A stretch of DNA of 25,013 nt from Mesotaenium endlicherianum (GCA_009602735.1 WELA01012745.1:219510-244522); one strand, 5' to 3'. Shown: positions 1-10,260, counted from the first letter of the stretch. A program made the numbers and translations. Notes: generated from the letters alone by a model not told the origin.

Positions 1-3000
1 GCGCTCCCCCCCCCCCCAAAAAAAAGCTTCTCCTCAAACTCTTTGAGAGCTTGCTGACAGCTTGGAGGTTCTCAGTGAGTTGCCAGATGCAAGCTTACAT
101 TGTGTTAAAAGTGCAATTGCGTATCTCTAGTTCCCATCACCCCTATTCAATGCATGAACAAGAAAGGGTGGTGGCTGTGCTAAGAAGGAAGCGAGCTCTA
201 CCCTGTTACTATTGTAGGTTGTGCACAATGGGGAGGTAATTACTGTCTGATGGACTAGCAGAAGGAGCTCCAGAAGGCAGACAGTCACTGCAGATGATGG
301 TGCACCTTATGGACAAACACATATTCTCTCCTTAGTATAGCTCATTAAAGGAACGGGACATTTTTTACATGGGCATGTCGAGCACCTTATGACACACTGT
401 GGAGAGAACGAACAAAAAGGGGCCTGCTGTGCTAATTGAAATACTAATTAGCACTGGTGCAGCAGTTCAGAGACAGGGACGCGAACTGCCGCACAAAGAA
501 CATGGTTTCATACAGAAAGTATATGTGGGCCCTCCAACATTGTACTGGGGAAACCGCCAAGCTGCAAGAAGCCAAACGATAACATATCATACCTCAAGTG
601 GATGTATTCCCAGCGTCGTAGGGTCAAAGATAGAGACTGTCGAATGAATTGCCAACTCGTAAATGATAAGGAACCATTGCACGACGCCCTCGCATGCCTC
701 GTTATTCCAACATACAAGATACAACGCAGACAAGAGAGCGTAAGAGACGTTGGCAAGTGTCTCCGAAAGATGAAGGCGGGGGTGCTAACGCTGCAGGAAC
801 ATGTCTGCAGCACTGAAGGAATGGTGCACTCCGAGGTCGTGGTTTGCCTCCACAAATAGGAAATCCGCCACATTATCTGCTACTCGAGTTCCAAGCAGTT
901 CCAAGCCCCCCGGCAGAGCCCGGCAGACCCGAGGCCGTGGAAGGGGATGGGCACCGACCCTACGGGTGCTCAAACGTGCTGAAATATTGCTACGAAGAAC
1001 ATTCGCCATTAATTAGGAAACACCTCTTTGATATAACAAATGCTCCGGGCAGAATGTTGCAACTTGTTTTAACATTTGTTTGTGATGGTGAGGGGGATAT
1101 TTGGGCCATGCATTCTCTTAATAATGTATGTTTATTATACCATGACGGAAGGCTTTGCTGAGGCAGCCTGAACCAGCCTCAACAAAATGTACAAAGTTTA
1201 GAGGTGACCATTGCCAAGGCTGTCAGTCGCAAATTTTGATTCCGTCACGAACCGAAGGCCACCGAGGACAAGGTGTCCGTTATGGTCAAGGCTCGGCAGG
1301 GCCAGGCAGGGCACAAACTTTTTAGCGCGCAAAAGTTGCCTTGGGCTCTGCTGAGCTGAAAATTTGTGGCGGGACAAGGCGGGACCAAGCGAGTCCAAAA
1401 GGGATGGGACGCTACTGGTGGCCTCCTGCTGGCCTCATACAAAATTTTATGTCGGCGAAGGCTCACGACCAGATATGGCGGTTAACACGCATAAAAGGGG
1501 GCAAGGAGAATGGAAAAAGGTCCTGAAAGATTATACATAAATCGCAGTAAATCGTTACAATTCTCTTGAACTGTAGCAACGTGCAAGAGAGTTCCAGATG
1601 GCCATACAAATGAGAGATACACATAAAACCAATAAAATCAAATACAAAACGCAAGCTTTCTCCTAGTGTTTCAAATCCAGATATGCAGAAAGAACAATGA
1701 TGTAAGTTCCTCAAGTGAATTGGGGATGTGATAAGAGAAAGTAAGTGTGCTGGACGACGATAAACACAACACTATTTATAACAAGATCGTGCAACATTGT
1801 GTAAGATAATTTTATGATTCAGGAAAGTTGTTGTGAGCGAGTCTACCAATCAAAACGGCTAAGGCCAAACTATAGAGAAGTGCGCATAACATGCTTGGCG
1901 ACTTAAATATACGTCTTGTGCACCTCTTGGACCTAATGTCAGCTTGTAGACAATTCATTATTCAAACGTATAGATAAAGAGTGATAATTTCTTGACCTCA
2001 GTATTCGACCATCATGGCTACAGAAAAGGCTCATAATACAAAGTTAGGGCTGCGATACAAAGGATTACGCGACACACTTGCATGGTACAGTTGGGTTTTG
2101 AATATGTGCAAGTAACGAAACAACCCAAATTGATTGATCCGAAAAGCATTGAATGTTTATTCCATTGATCCCAAGTTAACATGGGTGGATTAAAATCGGG
2201 ACTTTGAATTTTCCATTCCCACATCCCACGTGGTTCCAAAGAAGCATTACTAGAGTTTTTTTCACGTTTTGTGCAAACCAACCAAATCAAGGAGCTTTTT
2301 GACATCGGATAATAAGTCTACATCCATCGACAATACTTCGCTTCTCAAAAATCGTTGACATGCTCTTACAACCAGATTCATATCTTTGGTGAAATTTAAC
2401 TTTTAATTATTGACCGTCCGTTCGGCGAGTTGAAGATGGTTAAAATATTGGTATTTTACACTAGTGAACAATTTGGAGGATTGAAAAAATGGTTTCATAT
2501 CCGCACACTTTGCTATCCACCACCGGTAGAATTCATATATCTACTTGTACAGGAGAAGGTTAAACTTCTGTAGCACATAGAGGTCCAACCATTACCTCAC
2601 ATAACATATAAATTGAACAAAAAGAGGTATCCTTTTTGCTCGTGTAAGAAAGACAATGAATATCAAAATGAATGGTGAAATAATATTTGAGACAAATTTG
2701 CAAGGTTGTTTGACAGATCTGGATAGTTTAACTGACATTTACATGGTCTAAACTCAACAAATCCATAGCTCCGTCATGACAAAATGCGTGTGGTTGTCAA
2801 GAATTATAGCTTTTTGTTTTGAACTTGAACAAATCTCATAAGTGCTAAAGAGTTGTCAACAATCTCCACCTCACATCGTCAAAATTCCACATCTTCATAT
2901 TAAGTATGAATTCATGATCAACGTTTGATTCTTCTAACAGATTGAAATCAAGCACAAAAACAAAAAAAACTTTTTTTCACCGTATGTTTTAGTCTTGTCA

Positions 3001-3313
3001 GTCCTAACTTTATTATTACAATTTCTTAAGCTTTCTCTTTGTTGTAACTTCCTATGTTTGCCTTCACCAATGCGTGCTAGATTTATCCTCAAATGAAAAT
3101 CTGTCGGAGAAGGAAACTTTCCACATTTACTTATAATATACTCATCAGGTTAAAGCTATATTGGTGAAGATTTGCTATGGTAATCTTTTCTTTGAATGCT
3201 CCAAAGGTCGTAGGTTGCTAAATGTCAAAATGGGACCTTTGGGAGGGCCGTGGTGCCTCGTGAGTGGTCGCAAGCAGGCCCCTTGATTCAACAAACTTCG
3301 TGGATCTTGAAAA
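1..3313. other. Intergenic DNA, no recognisable gene
   Basis: I see no coding region here that I would defend. Open frames on both strands are short, overlap one another, and resemble no family I know. The first 30 bases are a C-run followed by an A-run. Composition shifts from mixed (about 1-1500) to AT-rich (about 1500-3300). A short homopolymer inverted repeat (A-run, C, T-run) lies near 2962-2978. The stretch ends exactly at the CATCC target duplication of the outer retrotransposon. It may hold decayed transposon sequence that cannot be classed by eye. Confidence 0.6.
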
Positions 3314-3318
3314 CATCC
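3314..3318. repeat. E1 target-site duplication, left copy (CATCC)
   Basis: CATCC lies directly before the TG that opens E1's left LTR and is repeated at 17326-17330 directly after the CA that closes the right LTR. A match of 5 bp plus TG at the expected place is unlikely by chance within the roughly 180 bases where the boundary had to be. Confidence 0.7.
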
Positions 3319-3967
3319 TGTAACACTTTTTCTTTCTCGAGGACCTTTGCTCGATAACTTTGAATAATTTGGGAATCCTTGAAAATGAAAACTAGTAGAA
3401 AGTGTGCTTGTGAGAGTTCCACTCACAATGACTCTTGCTAGTATACATACTCGCTCAACATGAGCCACGGGAGTGCTTCGAGTCACCGCGTAGGGCACTG
3501 GTTCATGTTCAACAAAAATCGGCAAACGGGCGTATCCTGTTCGTCCGATTAGTCCAAACAAGACGTTTGGTCGTTTGAAGGTTGCGCGGCGGTTTTAAAA
3601 AAACGTTCACCACCAAACGGGCATTTTCGCGATCACACGACTTTCCGAAAAGTCGCGACTGCTTGCGACGTCACGTGCAGATTCATTTGACATGAACCGG
3701 TAGTTATAAATAATCATTTGGCCAATATATCAGGTGTGAAAGGAGGCAGAGTGCCCTACTGGAAGCGTAGTGACTCACGAAGAAAAGAACTAGTTGCAAT
3801 GATACTCTGGAGTGCAGCGACATGTCACTAAGAAAACCTAAGAAAATTACTCAACATTTGGAGTAGAAAAAGAATGCTCACAGATGGACTAGGATGAAAG
3901 ACCTCGTCATTACAAACCCGTAGAAGTATACAGAAGTGAAAACTGATAAGAAATGAGGAAGTTATGC

Positions 3968-3977
3968 CTATTTATAG
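3968..3977 (-). promoter_or_regulatory. TATA-like box in the E1 LTR
   Basis: On the minus strand the site reads CTATAAATAG, a strong TATA match in the transcription direction of E1 and inside its LTR, where the U3 promoter is expected. There is no start-site evidence. Confidence 0.45.
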
Positions 3978-4172
3978 TTTCCTGACCTAAGTCCTCTCTA
4001 GGCGGGAGGGCCGCTTAGCAACGGATTCTCCTAAGTGTTTGTCAAATTGTCCCTTCCAAAATATTCGTGAGTAGGCCAGATCAGTCTTATCTGACGTGTC
4101 GGGCCGATTTGACGTCTACATACATACATCGATATTTCTAGAATATGCTAATTTAGGCGCGCTAGGCTAATC

Positions 4173-4177
4173 CGAAA
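4173..4177. repeat. E2 target-site duplication, left copy (CGAAA)
   Basis: CGAAA precedes the first TG of the E2 left LTR and recurs at 12998-13002 immediately after the last CA of the right LTR. A perfect 5-bp duplication is the normal mark of Ty3/gypsy integration. Confidence 0.92.
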
Positions 4178-4236
4178 TGTAATGAATCAGTATATTAGTG
4201 GATATAATATTCATTTAAATATAATAGTTAATTAAG

Positions 4237-4372
4237 TTCAGCCTGCTGAACTTTAGTTAATAGTCAGTCTGCTGGACTTTACATAATTATGAGTTTAATG
4301 ACTCGGCCGAAAGCAGCAGGCTGAAGTCAACTTAAGTCAGCTTGCTGACACATTCTTTGACAGCCAGCTGAC
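4237..4372. promoter_or_regulatory. Cluster of TCAGC-NN-GCTGA palindromes in U3 of the E2 LTR
   Basis: Several copies of one short palindrome family occur within 140 bp: TTCAGCCTGCTGAA (4237-4250, 6-bp perfect arms), GTCAGTCTGCTGGAC (4263-4277, imperfect), GTCAGCTTGCTGAC (4336-4349, 6-bp perfect arms), GACAGCCAGCTGAC (4359-4372, one mismatch), plus a half-related copy near 4314-4326. The 3' LTR repeats them and has one more. Related half sites occur in the separate LTR at 15468-15571. They look like binding sites for a dimeric factor in U3, but the factor is unknown. Confidence 0.5.
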
Positions 4373-4823
4373 TTCCGTGCTCGGTAGCAGCGAACTGCCT
4401 TGATATGCATCTAAGTACGACATGCTAGATGAATGGCCAGATGACATCCCCATGATGGATGGCTATTCGGGATGATGGGAGATGGCGGTGGATTTGGTTA
4501 ACCGAGGTCCTACCAACGTGGTTAACTCCCGGGTAGGCGGTGCCATCGCACTGACCGTTGAACAGTAAACTCATTCCATGTACATATGCTAGGCATTGCT
4601 CTCGAGTTCGGCATTCGGAAACGAGGCCAACTCTCTTGTACAGCTTACTGAGAGAGATCTGAATCCAAGGCGAGAAGCCATTGATACGCACTGTCTTCTA
4701 ACCTTGCTTATGTATGAGTTTACTGATTTGCATCATTGATGCTAGTTTACTCGCATTTGACTTACGAGTATTATTCCCTGCTAGTGTATTGTTCTTTGCC
4801 GTTTAACTAGTTAACGGAAATAC

Positions 4824-4829
4824 AATAAA
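4824..4829 (+). terminator. Polyadenylation motif AATAAA in the E2 LTR
   Basis: AATAAA occurs 67 bases before the end of the LTR (also at 12925-12930 in the 3' LTR). In the 3' LTR it would define the end of R and of the genomic RNA. It places the U5 splice donor outside the 3' end of the transcript, as needed for a donor used only from the 5' copy. Confidence 0.5.
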
Positions 4830-4878
4830 GATTACTTGCTGATATAAAGATCTTTATTAATTGTTAATCGCCTATTTG

Positions 4879-4884
4879 GTAAGT
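4879..4884 (+). promoter_or_regulatory. Predicted splice donor GTAAGT in U5 of the E2 5' LTR
   Basis: The sequence TTTG/GTAAGT is a full-consensus 5' splice site in the leader of the E2 RNA, 18 bases before the LTR end and upstream of the primer binding site and gag. Paired with the acceptor at 10461 it would remove gag-pol and place the third ORF first on a short mRNA. A second, weaker donor (GTAAGG, 4934-4939) directly follows the gag ATG and is an alternative. Confidence 0.5.
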
Positions 4885-4897
4885 CGATTCATTTCAA

Positions 4898-4910
4898 TGG
4901 TATCGGAGCA
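4898..4910 (+). other. E2 primer binding site (initiator-Met-like)
   Basis: TGGTATCGGAGCA begins one base after the 5' LTR. A site of this form pairs with a tRNA 3' end ending in TACCA. The usual plant initiator-Met site is TGGTATCAGAGC(C), so this differs at two of 13 positions. Either the host tRNA differs or another tRNA is the primer. Confidence 0.8.
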
Positions 4911-4930
4911 GTTATCACAGTCTTCTTTGT

Positions 4931-5902
4931 ATGGTAAGGACAAGGTCTCAAACTAGCAACTCCCGAGACATGGAGAACCAGGATAACGAGAATGTCGAAA
5001 ACCAGGCGGAAAGCCATGTAGCGGGAAACCGTACCTATTCGGAAGCAGTAGCGGATACTGCAGCTAGGGAGGCTGCAGATGAGGCAGCTGCTATTGCCTC
5101 AGTCGCAGCTCAGCAAGCTGAGGAGGAGATAGCCAGACTAGAAGCTGAACAAGTAGCAAAGGCCGCTGAAGATATACAAAGGAGGGAAGGACAGCCAGCT
5201 GACGAGCGCACTGTTGAAGAACTTATGGCATCAAGGGCCAATGTTCTGAACCCACCTCCTGCCGTACAACTCAATGTACCCCTAGGTCAAATACGTGACC
5301 GGCTGAATGCGGCAGGAATTGCTGCTGCAGGAGCAAGAGGGATTGTTGAGGACACTACTCAGCGAGTAGATGCCAATGCTGCTGCTGCATTTGCTAATCT
5401 ACCACCCCAAAATGTAGACTTGGGAGCATTGTTCGTTCAGATGCAGTCGCAAATGGCGACCATGTATCAGTCCCAGCAGGAGGACAAAAGAATCATAATG
5501 TCCCTACTGCGGGACAGAGACCAACTGGGGTCTCAAACCACTAGTGGTGGTGGCCTAGGGCCTAGTAAGCCCAAGACGAAACCTCCCCAGGAATATGATC
5601 CTGAGGGAAACAGAAAATATTACCTGATCAAGTTTCTCGCGGATGTTGAGCAGTGGCTGGAGAACTACCCAGAACTGCAAGATTACGAGAAGGTCAGGCA
5701 CACCGGTGCGCTACTGAAAGGCAGTGCCGCAGACTGGTGGCTTTACTGGAAGGAAGAGCGTAAGGCTCGGCAACTCGGTGACCCTACGTGGGTAGAGTTT
5801 GTCGAGAAGTTGCATGAGAAGTTTGATGTCATCAACCAGCAGGAGAAAGCTATCTATGCGATGATCTCCCTTGACACTGAAGCAGACCACTTCAGTTGCT
5901 GA
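4931..5902 (+). CDS. gag: E2 gag, N-terminal part (matrix/capsid); frame broken near its end
   Basis: Structural protein that would build the virus-like particle. The 323-codon frame starts at the first ATG after the primer binding site. Residues 1-110 are acidic and alanine/glutamate-rich with coiled-coil character. A Ty3-type gag capsid region starts at about residue 225, with a conserved tryptophan segment (DWW, 269-271) and the EFVEKLHEKF segment (289-298). The frame then runs into a stop after FSC, in the middle of the capsid domain, while the expected continuation ([13 protein letters not shown]) lies in the +1 frame from 5871. A single-base gain or two-base loss around 5871-5900 in this copy, or an assembly error, explains this best. 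A donor-like GTAAGG begins directly after the ATG. Confidence 0.85.
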   Translation: MVRTRSQTSNSRDMENQDNENVENQAESHVAGNRTYSEAVADTAAREAADEAAAIASVAAQQAEEEIARLEAEQVAKAAEDIQRREGQPADERTVEELMASRANVLNPPPAVQLNVPLGQIRDRLNAAGIAAAGARGIVEDTTQRVDANAAAAFANLPPQNVDLGALFVQMQSQMATMYQSQQEDKRIIMSLLRDRDQLGSQTTSGGGLGPSKPKTKPPQEYDPEGNRKYYLIKFLADVEQWLENYPELQDYEKVRHTGALLKGSAADWWLYWKEERKARQLGDPTWVEFVEKLHEKFDVINQQEKAIYAMISLDTEADHFSC

Positions 5903-6410
5903 GTTTGCTCAAAAGTTCCAAGAGAACATGATGAAGCAGCCTGATTTGCCAGAACGGTATAGGATAGCATACTTCAGGTATGGCTTGAAATCCGAGGTCT
6001 CTGGTCATTTTGCTGAGAAAAAGTATGAGAAACTGGCTGACTTGATCCAGGATGCTGACGCCTGGGATCAGCAGCAGTTCAACCACAAGCGCCAGAGTAA
6101 CGCTTTGGTGTCTAAGATTGTCAAAAAGCCCCACGGTTCCTACAATGCAGTTGAAGGAGACCAGGCTGAGGATAATCAGGGTGATGAATATGAGTATGAG
6201 TACAATGCTATTCAGTCTAGAGGTAGAGGTGGTCCATCTCGAGGTGGCTATGGAAGGGGTGGTGGTAGGACTAAGCCGAGACCAGCCTCAGCAAAATCTA
6301 CTTGCTACCATTGTCAGCAGAAAGGCCACTACAGAGAACAGTGTCCGGTCAAGCACCTGCCTAAGGTCGAGAGAAAAGACCAGCCTTTAAAAGACAGCAA
6401 CAGTCAGTAA
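5871..6410 (+). CDS. gag: E2 gag, C-terminal part (capsid end and nucleocapsid zinc knuckle)
   Basis: Continuation of gag in the +1 frame, without an ATG of its own at the junction. It begins with the second half of the capsid domain ([11 protein letters not shown], then a YFRYGLK segment). It continues through an acidic, tyrosine-rich stretch and an RGG-type basic region (about 116-133). A CX2CX4HX4C zinc knuckle (C145, C148, H153, C158, counted from 5871) is the nucleic-acid-binding nucleocapsid. Its stop TAA at 6408-6410 lies inside the hairpin of the gag-pol frameshift signal. The pol frame is -1 relative to this frame and is open from 6365, a 46-nt overlap. Confidence 0.88.
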   Translation: MTLKQTTSVAEFAQKFQENMMKQPDLPERYRIAYFRYGLKSEVSGHFAEKKYEKLADLIQDADAWDQQQFNHKRQSNALVSKIVKKPHGSYNAVEGDQAEDNQGDEYEYEYNAIQSRGRGGPSRGGYGRGGGRTKPRPASAKSTCYHCQQKGHYREQCPVKHLPKVERKDQPLKDSNSQ

Positions 6411-6427
6411 TCCAGTCTACTGACTGT
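6386..6427 (+). promoter_or_regulatory. -1 ribosomal frameshift signal between gag and pol
   Basis: The slippery heptamer TTTAAAA (6386-6392) is read in the gag frame as T TTA AAA, the canonical X XXY YYZ phase. A 7-nt spacer (6393-6399) follows. Then comes a perfect 10-bp hairpin: arm ACAGTCAGTA (6400-6409), 8-nt loop (6410-6417), arm TACTGACTGT (6418-6427). A one-base backward slip moves the ribosome from the gag frame into the pol frame, which is open from 6365. Heptamer identity, phase, spacer, hairpin and overlap all agree. Function is inferred, not measured. Confidence 0.85.
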
Positions 6428-6478
6428 GAGGATGCTAGAGATAGTGAGTCGTCACTAGCTGCCCTCGTAGCAGGTATT

Positions 6479-9400
6479 ATGGGTCCTGCTGAACTGGATT
6501 CACTATGCATGCCTGACAAACAGATAAAGGAGACCATCAGTAATATAGACGTCCAGAGAGTGCACACTCTGGATGCTCTTGTTCCACCTGATGTCCAACA
6601 TTTCTTTGCTACGTCAGGAGAACAATGCGAAAGTCAGGAAAAGACAGTCCCCCCTATCCTACTGCATTGCATGATTGCAGGTAGGAAGGTGAGGGCATTT
6701 GTTGACGGAGGGGCGTCACATACTTTTATCCACAAGGACTTAGTTAAGCGGCTAAGGCTGCCTACTGTCACCCAAGGGAATAGAAAAATATTCCTTGGAG
6801 ATGCCTCAAGTATCCCGGGAGGAGTTATAACCAAGCCTATTGAGGTCCAGTTAGGTTCTGGCATTGCAGTTCTAACTGAAACGCTTACATTTGAGGTACT
6901 CAACACTGGCTTTTATGATCTCGTGCTAGGCAGGTCCTGGCTTAATAGACATCAAGCTGAAGTGTGTTGGAGCAGAGGTACAGTTAAAGTGAGAGGAGCC
7001 AGTGATGGGCAGACTGACTTGGCACCCACCAGTGCTCTTCCTCTTGTCCTGTGTGGATGGCAAATGAAGGAAAAGAAGAGGCTTCCAGAAGGATGCAAGT
7101 TGCTGAATGCAATGGAGTTCGTCAAAAGCTGGAACCAGAAGGAAGACAGAATGTTCTGTCTGCTGCTAAGAGAGGTACCTCCTCAACCTGAAGAAGTGGT
7201 TGAGAAAAAGGTAAGCCCTCCGGAGCACCCTACTGCTGCAAAAATTGTTGCTCAGTACACTGATGTGTTTAACATGCCTCCAGGACTACCCCCTAAAAGG
7301 GAAGTAGATCATAGGATTGATCTATTACCTGGTAGCCAGCCACCCTGGCAACGCACTTATGGCTTGTCTTATTTGGAGAGCGAGGAGTTGAAAACACAGA
7401 TTGCAGAGCTGGAGCAAAATGGTTACATTTCTCCCAGTAAATCACCGTACGGCGCACCTATCCTATTTGTTAAGAAAAAGGATGGCAGTATGCGGATGTG
7501 TGTGGATTACAGAGCCCTGAACAGAATTACAGTAAAGAACAAGTATGCTTTACCCAGAATCGAGGACTTGCTTGATACCCTGTCTGGCGCTAAGGTGTTC
7601 AGTAAGATAGATCTCAAGAGTGGTTATCATCAAATCAGAATTGCTGAGGGGGATGAACACAAGACTGCTTTCCGCACACGTTATGGACACTATGAGTTCA
7701 ACGTGATGCCATTTGGACTGACTAATGCTCCTGCTACCTTTATGGGTGCTATGAATGACATTTTCAAACCTTATTTGGATAAGTTTGTGCAAGTTTTCCT
7801 GGATGATATTTTAATTTTCTCTAAAGATGAAGCTCAGCACACAGAACACTTAAAGAAAGTGCTGGACACTCTGCGGAAAAATCGCTTGTATGCTAAAATG
7901 AGCAAGTGTGATTTCTTTAAGGAAAGTATTGAATTCTTAGGCCACGTTGTCAGTAAAGAGGGCTTCAGTGTGGATCCTAAGAAAGTCCACACCATAAGGG
8001 ACTGGCCAGTACCACGATCTGTCTCTGAAGTTAGATCCTTCCTCGGGTTGGCTAACTACTATAAGAGATTTATTGAGAATTATTCCACAAAGGCCAGTAA
8101 ACTGACTGACCTTACTAAGAAAGACATCGGGTATGTGTGGGGGGAAGAGCAGCAGGCTGCCTTCCAAACCCTTAGAGACGCCCTTTGTTCTGCCCCAGTG
8201 CTAGCCGTGTATGACCCCATCAAACCCGTGCAGGTGGTCACTGATGCCTCTGACTTTGCCATAGGTGCTATTTTGTTGCAGCCTGCTGACAAAACCACAA
8301 AGGATGGTAAGGTACGGCAGGAGTGGCATCCTGTGTTGTATGAGTCTATGAAATTTAATCGAGCGGAGATTAATTACTCAGTGCATGATAAAGAGCTGCT
8401 AGCTATCATTCATGTACTCAAACAGTGGAGAGCATACTTACATGGTAAAGCTTTTAAGGTGATTACAGATCATCTAGCTCTGACCCACTTTCAGAAGAAG
8501 TCCAAGCTGTCGAGGAGGGAGAACCGCTGGAGCCAGATGCTGGAGCAGTTCCAAGTCCAGATCGACTACAAACCAGGGAAGTTGAATCCTGCTGATGCAC
8601 TCTCTAGAAGACCTGACTTGCAAGAAAGGAACTTTAGTCAGCATACTGTAGATAAAGTCCTGTGTGCACTCACTTCACTAAAGGTGAAAAAGTCCTTCCT
8701 TGAACAACTTAGGAAAGCCTACCTTTCTGACCCAACATTTGAGCCCAGCCCCACTACTGGTGTGTGTCGTGCTACTGCACTCGGGTATAAGCTCAAGGGA
8801 GGGGTCTGGGTGACTGAAACCACTTCAGGCAGGCTGAAGCTGGTCATTCCTAATAACTTGGAAATAAGGTCTCTCTTACTGAGTCAAGCTCATGACAGTC
8901 TCCTGGGTGGACATTTGGGGCAGGCCAAAACTGTTGGCAAACTGGCAAAACATTATCATTGGGAGGGGTTACCCCGGGAGGTCTTGAAATATGTCAAGTC
9001 CTGTGACCAGTGTCAGAGAAATAAGTCTCGGCACACACCACCCGGAGGTCTCTTGCAACCGCTACCCATCCGAGCGGGACGCTGGGAAACTATATCCATG
9101 GACTGGGTGGTCTCACTACCAAGAACTGCCAACGGGCATGATTCAATATTGGTAGTCGTGGATAAACTGACAAAAATGGTCATTTTTATCCCCACAACGG
9201 TCAAAAAGACTGCACTCGAAACAGCGAGACAGTTTTACAACCATGTAGTATGCCAACATGGGCTCCCTTCTAATATCATCTCAGACAGAGACTCAAAATT
9301 CACCTCTAAGTTCTGGAGAGCTTTAATGGGGTTAATGGGAGTCAAACAGCTGCTCAGCACAGCAAACCACCCTCAGACTGATGGGCAGACTGAAAGAACT

Positions 9401-10195
9401 AACCGAGTTCTGCAGGAGGTGCTGAGAGCATATATTAACCAAAAACAAGATAATTGGGATGACCTGTTGCCTCAAATTCAGTTTGCGGTCAACAGTGCGG
9501 TGCACGCGTCAACGGGCAAAACTCCTTTTGAACTCAGCCTGGGTAGAGTCCCTAAGTCTCCTCTAGATGTGCTAGGGGAATCTTTAACTCACCCTGAAGG
9601 GATTGACAACCCGGTCTCCCTCCAGTTAACTCAGGAGTTTGCTGACACCCTGTCAGAAGTCCAACGAAACTTGCACACGGCCCAAGAAAACCAACAAAAA
9701 TACGCTAATCAACACCGTCGGGAACTGACATTTTCCAAGGGGGATTTAGTCAAACTGCATTCTCAGCACCTGTACCTCCCTGGTGTGGTCAAGAAAAAGC
9801 TTGGCCCTGTCTGGGTCGGTCCATATTCGGTGGTCCGTCGTGTCGGTCAGAATGCTTACAAACTGAACATGTCAGCTGAATACAAGGGGCACCCGGTCTT
9901 TAATGTCTCCTTCCTGGAACCGTACATCAAAGGTGATACACTGTTCACAGGTCGGTTCCCTGTCCAACCGGGACCGGTCCCCGCTGTCCGGGACGGCGAC
10001 CCTGAGGAATATGAGGTCGATGAGATTTTAGACGCTCGCTCGGTCCGTCGATCGTCTAAATATGTCATGAAATACCTCATTCGATGGAAGGGTTACGATG
10101 CCTCTGGGGACACTTGGGAGTTTAAGGACCACTTGACCAATGCCAAAGGGGCGTTGACACGGTTCCACCTTCGGGCCGCTGGAGTCCCTCCATAA
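6479..10195 (+). CDS. pol: E2 pol polyprotein: protease, RT, RNase H, integrase, chromodomain
   Basis: Replication polyprotein of 1238 codons from the first ATG. The frame is open from 6365, so it is probably made as a gag-pol fusion by -1 frameshifting at 6386. Protease: VDGGAS at 75-80 and the [11 protein letters not shown] flap/end at 145-155; Gly replaces the usual Ser/Thr of the D-S/T-G motif, a variant also found in plant Ty3 elements. Reverse transcriptase: about 300-480, with FLDD catalytic box (440-443). RNase H: D589, E639 and D664. Integrase: zinc finger H805, H812, C842, C845; catalytic D875, D936, E972; GPY/F module about 1109-1130. Chromodomain: 1178-1219 (YEVDEIL, then the YLIRWKGY core), which targets integration to marked chromatin. 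All catalytic residues are present and there is no internal stop. Confidence 0.96.
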   Translation: MGPAELDSLCMPDKQIKETISNIDVQRVHTLDALVPPDVQHFFATSGEQCESQEKTVPPILLHCMIAGRKVRAFVDGGASHTFIHKDLVKRLRLPTVTQGNRKIFLGDASSIPGGVITKPIEVQLGSGIAVLTETLTFEVLNTGFYDLVLGRSWLNRHQAEVCWSRGTVKVRGASDGQTDLAPTSALPLVLCGWQMKEKKRLPEGCKLLNAMEFVKSWNQKEDRMFCLLLREVPPQPEEVVEKKVSPPEHPTAAKIVAQYTDVFNMPPGLPPKREVDHRIDLLPGSQPPWQRTYGLSYLESEELKTQIAELEQNGYISPSKSPYGAPILFVKKKDGSMRMCVDYRALNRITVKNKYALPRIEDLLDTLSGAKVFSKIDLKSGYHQIRIAEGDEHKTAFRTRYGHYEFNVMPFGLTNAPATFMGAMNDIFKPYLDKFVQVFLDDILIFSKDEAQHTEHLKKVLDTLRKNRLYAKMSKCDFFKESIEFLGHVVSKEGFSVDPKKVHTIRDWPVPRSVSEVRSFLGLANYYKRFIENYSTKASKLTDLTKKDIGYVWGEEQQAAFQTLRDALCSAPVLAVYDPIKPVQVVTDASDFAIGAILLQPADKTTKDGKVRQEWHPVLYESMKFNRAEINYSVHDKELLAIIHVLKQWRAYLHGKAFKVITDHLALTHFQKKSKLSRRENRWSQMLEQFQVQIDYKPGKLNPADALSRRPDLQERNFSQHTVDKVLCALTSLKVKKSFLEQLRKAYLSDPTFEPSPTTGVCRATALGYKLKGGVWVTETTSGRLKLVIPNNLEIRSLLLSQAHDSLLGGHLGQAKTVGKLAKHYHWEGLPREVLKYVKSCDQCQRNKSRHTPPGGLLQPLPIRAGRWETISMDWVVSLPRTANGHDSILVVVDKLTKMVIFIPTTVKKTALETARQFYNHVVCQHGLPSNIISDRDSKFTSKFWRALMGLMGVKQLLSTANHPQTDGQTERTNRVLQEVLRAYINQKQDNWDDLLPQIQFAVNSAVHASTGKTPFELSLGRVPKSPLDVLGESLTHPEGIDNPVSLQLTQEFADTLSEVQRNLHTAQENQQKYANQHRRELTFSKGDLVKLHSQHLYLPGVVKKKLGPVWVGPYSVVRRVGQNAYKLNMSAEYKGHPVFNVSFLEPYIKGDTLFTGRFPVQPGPVPAVRDGDPEEYEVDEILDARSVRRSSKYVMKYLIRWKGYDASGDTWEFKDHLTNAKGALTRFHLRAAGVPP

Positions 10196-10243
10196 CTGTC
10201 ATTTCAGTTGACACGGGAAGGTGACAGGCGGTCCTGTCTCCAT

Positions 10244-10260
10244 TTAAGTTGGAGGGGAAA
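10244..10260 (+). other. Internal copy of the E2 polypurine tract
   Basis: TTAAGTTGGAGGG at 10244-10256 is identical to 12238-12250 before the 3' LTR and is followed by GAAA, prolonging the purine run. It lies 49 bases after the pol stop. It could prime second-strand synthesis like a central polypurine tract, or mark where the 3' LTR joined pol before the third ORF was gained. Confidence 0.6.

Larger units (their letters stand above)
3319..4177 (-). repeat. E1 3' LTR, distal half (interrupted by E2)
   Basis: This is the left LTR of E1, which is its 3' LTR because E1 lies on the minus strand. The part from about 3500 to 3735 aligns with 16580-16815. The rest, to the E2 insertion point at 4177, has no counterpart in the right LTR, which seems to have lost about 740 bp internally (or the left copy gained it). 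A minus-strand TATA-like box at 3968-3977 falls in this part. Removing E2 and one copy of its target duplication gives an LTR of about 1660 bp. Confidence 0.75.
4178..4896 (+). repeat. E2 5' LTR
   Basis: 719 bp, opening TGTAATGAATC and closing GATTCATTTCA. These termini form an 11-bp inverted repeat with one mismatch. The LTR contains palindromic motifs at 4237-4372, an AATAAA polyadenylation motif at 4824-4829, and a consensus splice donor GTAAGT at 4879-4884 near its 3' end (U5). R therefore probably lies between about 4830 and 4870 (inference). A 12-bp perfect palindrome, TTAACTAGTTAA, sits at about 4803-4814. Confidence 0.95.

Noticed and set aside
399..1161. Several 60-105-codon plus-strand frames near the left end
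   Set aside because: Mutually overlapping, without motifs or codon bias. Treated as chance.
4425..4691. 88-codon antisense frame in the E2 LTR as a protein gene
   Set aside because: It is short and lies in a regulatory repeat with no start context or known motif. Identity between the two LTRs follows from recent insertion. The shared core with another LTR is kept only as a finding.
5863..5905. Programmed +1 frameshift inside gag
   Set aside because: No slow codon or known +1 slip motif is present, and it would need a second shift to reach pol. An indel is simpler.
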